Shown here in pieces: positions 7,566 to 11,516 of a stretch of DNA of 11,516 nt; position 1 is the first letter of the stretch; the number at the start of each line of letters is the position of its first letter. The DNA lies in assembly GCA_030038715.1 (NCBI GenBank), contig JASHSO010000569.1, positions 1 through 11,516 on the forward strand, written 5' to 3'. The notes beneath the pieces are model-generated. The model was not told the origin of the DNA. It made no database searches and saw only the letters and a list, made by a program, of their open reading frames with translations. The DNA is from Streptosporangiaceae bacterium (lineage in GTDB: Bacteria > Actinomycetota > Actinomycetes > Streptosporangiales > Streptosporangiaceae). The translations under genes and the position numbers were made by a program.

Positions 7566-8489
7566 CTGCGGCGATTCACCAATATCGCGCAGGATCGCGG
7601 CGAGGAAGTCGGCAGAGTGTCCAGCGGGCGTGCTCGCGGCCCTGATGCGCTCCAGCGCAACCGCGTACCGCTCGGCATCGGCTCGCCTGTCCAGGTAGAG
7701 CGCCCCGGCAAACTGCTCGACATACACGACGTCGGGCAGCCCCGTTCTCGCGAAGCTGAGGATGCTGAAGCTGCACGGCATGAGCGAGGCTGCGCCGCGG
7801 CGCAGCGGCGTGACCTGGATGGCGATGCCTGACTGGCCGGCGAGCTGGATCAGGTGCTCAAGCTGGCCCCGCATGGTAGCTTGGCTGCCGATCGGGCGGC
7901 GCACTGCGATCTCGTCGATCACCGCTGAGAGCCGCCCGCCGCCGGCGGCGAACCGGCGCTGCCGCTCCTGGCGCAGGCACTCGAGCCGGTCGGTCTCGGC
8001 TGGCGAGCGCCAGCCCAGGCCCATGACCGCCGCTGCATAGGCCTCGGTCTGCAGCAAGCTCGGCACGAACTGCGTGTCGAAGCTGCGTATCGAGTCGGCC
8101 GACTGCTCGAGCCCGAGGTAGGGCCGGAACCAGCCGGGCAACACGTCGTGATAGCGGTGCCACCAGCCTTGCTTGTTGGCCTGGCAGGCTAAGGCCAGCA
8201 GCTGCTGGCGCTCGGCCGGGTCGGTGACGCCGTAAAAGCCGAGCAGGTCCTCGATGTCCGCGGTCCGGACGGTGTTCCTGCCCAGCTCGATTCTGCTGAT
8301 CTTCGACGTCGAGCCGCGAATGGCCCGAGCCGCATCCGCCGCAGAGATGCCTCGTGCCTCACGCAGCCGCCTAAGCCGTGCGCCGAGGAGGAGCCGCTGA
8401 ACTGTCGGCGCGTCAGTGGTGGGGCCAGTACCGTCGGCCTGCGTGGCCTGCGTCCCGGTCACCCCACCGTCGATGGTGCGGTGTGACAT
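7542..8489 (-). CDS. XRE-family helix-turn-helix regulator with DUF5753 domain (second of a pair, opposing strand)
   Basis: The 315-residue product is a paralogue in architecture of the preceding regulator. After a 30-residue polar Thr/Gly leader it has the helix-turn-helix (about residues 33-86, LLLGARLRRLREARGISAADAARAIRGSTSKISRIELGR), then GWWHRYHDVLPGWFRPYLGLEQSADSIRSFDTQFVPSLLQTEAYAAAV, the typical entry into DUF5753, continuing to VVYVEQFAGALYLDRRADAERYAVALERIRAAS. ATG 8489 (reverse strand) is preferred; a TTG at 8525 would add 12 residues. It reads away from the aldo/keto reductase gene, sharing a 332-base divergent control region with it, so it may control that operon and itself (inference). 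The stop (TAG in reverse, 7542-7544) lies inside the other XRE gene. No DUF397 gene follows it. Confidence 0.9.
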   Translation of the reverse strand: MSHRTIDGGVTGTQATQADGTGPTTDAPTVQRLLLGARLRRLREARGISAADAARAIRGSTSKISRIELGRNTVRTADIEDLLGFYGVTDPAERQQLLALACQANKQGWWHRYHDVLPGWFRPYLGLEQSADSIRSFDTQFVPSLLQTEAYAAAVMGLGWRSPAETDRLECLRQERQRRFAAGGGRLSAVIDEIAVRRPIGSQATMRGQLEHLIQLAGQSGIAIQVTPLRRGAASLMPCSFSILSFARTGLPDVVYVEQFAGALYLDRRADAERYAVALERIRAASTPAGHSADFLAAILRDIGESPQSGVKLSG

Positions 8490-8582
8490 GAGCCCGCTCT
8501 CTATCGATTTCTCCGGACGTCCCAATCGCCGACGGCATGGCCAGCCAGCGTCCTGCCATTCCAGATTCCAGTCCCTTTCCGT

Positions 8583-8588
8583 AGTATA
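8583..8588 (-). promoter_or_regulatory. Candidate -10 element for the second XRE regulator
   Basis: On the reverse strand bases 8588-8583 read TATACT, five of six matches to TATAAT, inside the most AT-rich stretch of this gap. Transcription would start near 8576 and give a leader of about 87 bases before ATG 8489. No good -35 match is visible at 16-18 bases, so the promoter may need an activator or be a chance match. Confidence 0.4.
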
Positions 8589-8637
8589 TTTCTAACGTAA
8601 GCGCACGATATTGGTGCACCGGATCACAACATGTGCT

Positions 8638-8651
8638 ATCGCAAATGCGAT
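8638..8651. repeat. Perfect inverted repeat, candidate operator
   Basis: ATCGCA, then AA, then TGCGAT forms a perfect 6-base-arm palindrome with a 2-base centre. It lies in the divergent gap, 50 bases upstream of the minus-strand -10 candidate and about 170 bases before the aldo/keto reductase start. Its shape suits a homodimeric helix-turn-helix regulator such as the adjacent XRE protein, which is an inference. Confidence 0.4.
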
Positions 8652-8821
8652 TTCACGCACTGTCCGCTGGTAATAATCTCGGCACCCTGGTGCAGCGCGC
8701 AAGCCCTTCGCTGCCGCGCCGGTTGAGATCGCCGGCGTTGTTTGTTGCTGACCGGTGGCCGAGCGGGACATCGGCCTCGGTACTATCGCGAACTGGGTGC
8801 TCTGGTTCGGAGGCAGGATTC

Positions 8822-9769
8822 ATGCGCTACAGGTCACTTGGCAGCTCCGGTCTGTTGGTCTCGGTAGTCGGGCTGGGGTGCAACAACTTCGGCCGCAGGC
8901 TGGATGAGGACCAGACTCGCGGCGTGGTGGACGCGGCCATCGACGCTGGCGTCACGTTGCTCGACACGGCCGAGAGCTACGGCGGCGCCGGGAAGTCCGA
9001 GGAAATTCTCGGGAAGGTCCTGGTCGGCAAGCGGGACCAGGTGGTGCTCGCGACGAAGTTCGGCCACCAGGGCCACGACATGGGCTACGGCCCAGCCGCC
9101 GGCGCCAAGGGCGGGCGCGGCTATGTCAGGCGCGCGGTGGAGCAGTCGCTGCGCCGGCTGCGCACTGACTACATAGACCTCTACCAGCTGCACACGCCCG
9201 ATCCGGTCACGCCGATCGAGGAGACGCTCCAGGCACTGTCAGAACTAGTACGAGCAGGCAAGGTGCGCTATATCGGCCACTCGAACTTCACTGCCGCGCA
9301 AATGGTCGCGGCTTCCGCCGCTGCCGACGGGCTGCGTGCAGTGCCGTTCATCTCGGCCCAGAATCACTGGTCGCTGCTGGAGCGCCACGCCGAGCTTGAA
9401 ACCGTGCCCACTGCGGTGCGCTTGCGGCTTGGCGTGCTGCCATACTTTCCGCTGGCCAATGGGTTGCTCACCGGTAAGGTCAGGCGTGGCCAGCCGCCCG
9501 CCCCGGGTACTCGGCTGGCGGGCCGCGCAGATTACATCACGCAGGAGAAGCTCGACAAGGTCGAGAGGCTCGCCGACTGGGCAGAACAGCGCGGCAGGTC
9601 CATGTTGGAAGTCGCGATCGGGGGCCTCGCTGCCCTGCCGGGCTGCTCGTCGGTGATCGCCGGCGCCACATCTGCGGATCAGGCCCGCGCCAACGCGGCC
9701 GCGGGCGGCTGGGTGCCGACATCGGAGGACCTGGCAGAGATCGACAAGATCGTGCCAATCGTGGGATGA
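8822..9769 (+). CDS. Aldo/keto reductase (NADPH-dependent oxidoreductase)
   Basis: The 315-residue TIM-barrel enzyme should reduce aldehydes or ketones with NADPH; the substrate cannot be deduced. The catalytic tetrad is complete by motif: Asp48 and Tyr53 (LLDTAESYG), Lys79 (VVLATKFG) and His124 (DLYQLHTPDP). The start MRYRSLGSSGLLVSVVGLGCNNFG is typical of the YajO/Tas-like and voltage-gated-channel beta-subunit-like group. Near the C-terminus SSVIAGATSADQARANAAA is the NADP-binding loop. ATG 8822 has GGAGG at 8809-8813, eight bases upstream. The following oxidoreductase gene has a good start 26 bases after this stop, and a second possible start overlapping this stop, so the two are very likely one transcript. 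Codon use is typical high-GC. Confidence 0.93.
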   Translation: MRYRSLGSSGLLVSVVGLGCNNFGRRLDEDQTRGVVDAAIDAGVTLLDTAESYGGAGKSEEILGKVLVGKRDQVVLATKFGHQGHDMGYGPAAGAKGGRGYVRRAVEQSLRRLRTDYIDLYQLHTPDPVTPIEETLQALSELVRAGKVRYIGHSNFTAAQMVAASAAADGLRAVPFISAQNHWSLLERHAELETVPTAVRLRLGVLPYFPLANGLLTGKVRRGQPPAPGTRLAGRADYITQEKLDKVERLADWAEQRGRSMLEVAIGGLAALPGCSSVIAGATSADQARANAAAGGWVPTSEDLAEIDKIVPIVG

Positions 9770-9795
9770 ACAAGCTGCGAGGGAGTTGCGCGCCG

Positions 9796-10767
9796 ATGAA
9801 GGCAGCGATCTACAGCGACTACGGAAGCGCCCGCGACGTGCTGCGCGTCGAGGACATCCACCGGCCCGAGCCTGGCCCCGGCGAGGTACGGGTCAGGATG
9901 GAGCTGTCCGGTGTCAACCCCACCGACTGGAAGTCGCGCAGCGGCTCTACGCCGCGGCCCATCGATGAGTTCCAGGTCCCGCACCATGACGGCACAGGGG
10001 TGATAGATGCCGTGGGCGGCGGCGTCGACGCCAGCCGGGTGGGTGAGCGGGTCTGGACCTGGATGGCCGCCGCTGGCCGGCGCTGGGGTACCGCCGCGCA
10101 ATGGTCGGTCGTGCCGTCGCGCCAGGCGGTTCCACTGCCCCGCGGCGCTTCGGCCGAGCTTGGCGCCTGCCTGGGGGTGCCGGCCATGACCGCACACCGG
10201 TGCCTGTTCGCCGACGGGCCAGTCGATGGCAAGAACGTCCTGGTGGCAGGCGGCGCAGGTGCCGTCGGCCACTTCGCTATCGAGCTAGCGAAGTTCTACG
10301 GCGCCAGGGTTGCCACGACCGTGAGCGGCCCGGCGAAGGCCTCGCTCGCCGAACAGGCCGGGGCAGACCTCGTGGTCAACTACCGTGATCCCGGCGCTGC
10401 TGACCAGCTCCGCGCGTTCGCGCCGCAGATGGACCGGATAGTCGAGGTCGCTCTGGGCGCCAACCTGGAGCTCGACCTCGCAGTATCGGGGCCGCAGACG
10501 CACGTCGCGGACTACGCCGCGGAGCCTGCCGACCCGGTGCTGCCGGTGCGCAAGTGCATGAACGCCAACGTGACGCTCCGGTTCATCCTGCTGTACGGAG
10601 TCCCTGCGGAGGCGACCGACCGGGCGGCTGCCGATGTCAGCGGGGCCCTTGCGGCCGGTGCGCTCACCCCGCTGCCGATCACCAGGTTCCCGCTCGACCA
10701 GATAGTCGCCGCGCAGCAAGCCGTGGAGGCCGGTGCCGTCGGCAAGGTGGTCGTCGAGATTCCCTGA
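9796..10767 (+). CDS. Quinone-oxidoreductase-like MDR-family NADPH:oxidoreductase
   Basis: The 323-residue protein belongs to the zinc-lacking QOR branch of the medium-chain dehydrogenase/reductase superfamily. The N-terminal GroES-like domain starts MKAAIYSDYGSARDVLRVEDIHRPEPGPGEVRVRMELSGVNPTDWKSRSG, and the Rossmann domain has the glycine motif VAGGAGAVGHFAIELAKFYGARV (about residues 150-172), followed by AGADLVVNYRD. No structural or catalytic zinc cysteines are evident. The ending AVEAGAVGKVVVEIP is typical. ATG 9796 is preferred since GAGGGAG (9779-9785) precedes it; ATG 9766 overlaps the reductase stop as ATGA and would add ten residues. It probably reduces quinones or alpha,beta-unsaturated carbonyls using NADPH, and may act with the preceding aldo/keto reductase on the same reactive compound (inference). 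Confidence 0.93.
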   Translation: MKAAIYSDYGSARDVLRVEDIHRPEPGPGEVRVRMELSGVNPTDWKSRSGSTPRPIDEFQVPHHDGTGVIDAVGGGVDASRVGERVWTWMAAAGRRWGTAAQWSVVPSRQAVPLPRGASAELGACLGVPAMTAHRCLFADGPVDGKNVLVAGGAGAVGHFAIELAKFYGARVATTVSGPAKASLAEQAGADLVVNYRDPGAADQLRAFAPQMDRIVEVALGANLELDLAVSGPQTHVADYAAEPADPVLPVRKCMNANVTLRFILLYGVPAEATDRAAADVSGALAAGALTPLPITRFPLDQIVAAQQAVEAGAVGKVVVEIP

Positions 10768-10814
10768 CTGCGGGGCTGGTCGGGACTCCCTGACTGCAAG
10801 GTTGGCTGGGGAAG

Positions 10815-10832
10815 CCCGGCGGTCCCGTCGGG
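10815..10832 (+). terminator. Possible stem-loop after the oxidoreductase operon
   Basis: CCCGGCGG at 10815-10822 can pair with CCGTCGGG at 10825-10832, seven Watson-Crick pairs and one G-U, with a tight loop. No T-run follows, so a classical intrinsic terminator is not shown, though U-less hairpins are common in actinobacteria. It separates the oxidoreductase pair from the padR promoter. Confidence 0.35.
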
Positions 10833-10839
10833 TGGGCGA

Positions 10840-10867
10840 TTGACGTAGCACGGATAACGGTTATCCT
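10840..10867 (+). promoter_or_regulatory. sigma-70-type promoter of the padR-ABC transporter unit
   Basis: TTGACG (10840-10845, five of six matches to the consensus) is followed after 16 bases by TATCCT (10862-10867, four of six). Transcription would begin near 10874, about 26 bases ahead of the GTG start. The first palindrome lies between and over these elements, so a bound repressor would block RNA polymerase. Confidence 0.65.
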
Positions 10868-10888
10868 ATTCCTAACAGTTAACGGTTA
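10852..10888. promoter_or_regulatory. Triple palindromic operator, TAACNGTTA units
   Basis: Three copies of TAACNGTTA occur: TAACGGTTA at 10855-10863, TAACAGTTA at 10873-10881 and TAACGGTTA at 10880-10888; the last two share two bases. The first extends to a 15-base near-perfect palindrome, GGATAACGGTTATCC (10852-10866), and CCTAAC/GTTAGG at 10871-10876 and 10885-10890 bracket the other two. Units sit over the -10 and the likely transcription start, up to the ribosome-binding site. This is the usual design of a self-repressed padR promoter; binding by this PadR is inferred. Confidence 0.65.
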
Positions 10889-10899
10889 GGGGATAGCCC

Positions 10900-11427
10900 G
10901 TGCAGCAGGAAGTCCTGTTGGCGCTGCTGGCCAAGGAGCCGTCCTACGGCTACGAGTTGCGTGCCCGGCTGCGGCGCGCGCTCGGCCCGCTCGGCGACGC
11001 GATGAACGACGGGCAGGTCTACGTGACGCTGACCAGGCTGGAAAGGGCGGGCCTGGTGGCGTGCGAGCCTTCCGCCGAGCCGGTCGACCGGGCGGACCGC
11101 AAGGTCTACGCGCTCACCACCATGGGCCAGCAGCGGGTCGCCGACTGGTTCGCCGAGGTGAGCTGGCCGCGGTCAGACCTGGCCGAGTTTCACCTCAAGC
11201 TGATCGCGGCCGCGGCCGCGAGGCTGGCCGACCCCGTCGCGATCATCGACGCACAGCGGCGCGAACTGTTGCGTCGACTACGCGACGCGCAGCGAGCCGA
11301 GATGGCCGAGCCGGACGAAAGTGACGGGGCGCTGCTGCTCGAGGGCATCGTGCTCCGACTGCAAGCGGACCTGCGCTGGCTTGAGGCGTGCGAGCGGAAC
11401 TGGACGGGCCGGAAGGCTGAGGCATGA
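10900..11427 (+). CDS. PadR-family transcriptional repressor
   Basis: The 175-residue product has the PadR winged helix at its N-terminus: MQQEVLLALLAKEPSYGYELRARLRRALG..., then MNDGQVYVTLTRLERAGLVACE (recognition helix, about residues 35-56) and RKVYALTTMGQQRVADWF (the wing). A helical C-terminal domain (about residues 85-170, FHLKLIAAAAARLADPVAIIDAQRRELLRRLRDAQ...) is the Vir-like dimerisation domain of longer PadR proteins. The GTG 10900 start has AGGGGAT just upstream at 10888-10894. Related repressors (for example LmrR) bind drug-like compounds and release the promoter of a neighbouring ABC transporter. The operator array ahead of it supports self-regulation, and its stop overlaps the transporter start as ATGA, so one transcript makes both. 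Confidence 0.93.
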   Translation: MQQEVLLALLAKEPSYGYELRARLRRALGPLGDAMNDGQVYVTLTRLERAGLVACEPSAEPVDRADRKVYALTTMGQQRVADWFAEVSWPRSDLAEFHLKLIAAAAARLADPVAIIDAQRRELLRRLRDAQRAEMAEPDESDGALLLEGIVLRLQADLRWLEACERNWTGRKAEA

Positions 11428-11516
11428 AGGACGAGGGGAAGGTCGTGACAGAGGCCGGGCAGTTCATGCTCCGGGCCACGGGCCTGAGCAAACGGTACGG
11501 CACACGCGAAGCACTG
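11424..11516 (+). CDS. ABC transporter ATP-binding protein, N-terminal fragment (3' end outside window)
   Basis: Thirty-one codons are visible. The segment MLRATGLSKRYGTREAL (residues 15-31) is the characteristic first strand and loop of ABC ATPases, ahead of the Walker A motif, which is outside the window. ATG 11424 overlaps the padR stop as ATGA and has GGAAGG at 11411-11416; GTG 11445 has an even stronger GAGGGGAAGG at 11433-11442 and is a real alternative. Being directly after a PadR repressor, this is probably an efflux ABC transporter ATPase (inference). Confidence 0.85.
   Translation, partial: MKDEGKVVTEAGQFMLRATGLSKRYGTREAL

Larger units (their letters stand above)
8490..8821. other. 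Divergent control region between the XRE regulator and the aldo/keto reductase operon
   Basis: This 332-base gap has no convincing gene. It is visibly richer in A and T than its flanks, especially 8570-8680. It holds a candidate -10 on the minus strand (8583-8588), an 8-base palindrome GGTGCACC (8613-8620), and a perfect inverted repeat (8638-8651). Two near-identical strings CTATCGCAAA (8636-8645) and CTATCGCGAA (8783-8792) occur, the latter close to the aldo/keto reductase start and overlapping TACTAT (8781-8786), a possible -10. The frame of the reductase is open back into this gap, but the peptide does not resemble the family and the good ribosome-binding site is at 8809-8813. Confidence 0.5.

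Noticed and set aside
6666..8489. XRE pair as a toxin-antitoxin or prophage repressor module
   Set aside because: Both proteins carry DUF5753, with no toxin-like gene, integrase or phage gene nearby in the window.
8633..8821. Upstream extension of the aldo/keto reductase frame
   Set aside because: The added peptide does not resemble the family, the DNA there is AT-rich control region, and the strong GGAGG at 8809-8813 sets the start at 8822.
1..11516. CRISPR array or insertion sequence
   Set aside because: No regularly spaced repeats, transposase or terminal inverted repeats with target duplications are visible.

Overview
The window is high-GC DNA with dense, overlapping genes, GTG/ATG starts and actinobacterial gene order. 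The run ParA-like ATPase, scpA, scpB, rluB, (aroH, tyrA), cmk, der is the conserved block known from Streptomyces and, without the aromatic genes, from Mycobacterium (the Rv1708-Rv1713 neighbourhood). Together with two XRE/DUF5753 regulators, a protein family abundant in morphologically complex actinomycetes, this points to a filamentous actinomycete of the Streptomyces/Streptosporangiales kind. The genus is an inference only.

Region 1 (1-6552, all + strand) is a housekeeping operon-like array. It holds the 3' end of a ParA/Soj ATPase, a small unnamed ribbon-helix-helix-like protein, ScpA and ScpB (partners of SMC in chromosome condensation), the 23S rRNA pseudouridine synthase RluB, AroH-type chorismate mutase, prephenate dehydrogenase with an ACT domain, CMP kinase and the double GTPase Der. 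Many neighbours overlap by 4-40 bases (GTGA and ATG-to-TGA overlaps), implying translational coupling. It combines chromosome segregation, ribosome maturation, tyrosine synthesis and nucleotide supply.

Region 2 (6553-8821) is an accessory insert downstream of der. Two paralogous XRE/DUF5753 regulators face each other tail to tail and their coding ends overlap by 24 bases. No DUF397 partner gene is visible. Part of the first regulator is much less GC-rich than its surroundings. A 332-base divergent control region follows, with a possible promoter for the second regulator and a perfect inverted repeat.

Region 3 (8822-10767) is a two-gene oxidoreductase unit: an aldo/keto reductase and a quinone-oxidoreductase-like MDR protein. 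A possible stem-loop follows it.

Region 4 (10768-11516) starts with a well-formed promoter (TTGACG, 16 bases, TATCCT) carrying three TAACNGTTA palindromes. It drives a PadR-family repressor whose stop overlaps the start of an ABC-transporter ATPase that runs off the window. This looks like a self-regulated, drug-efflux-type module. No RNA genes, CRISPR arrays or insertion sequences were seen.
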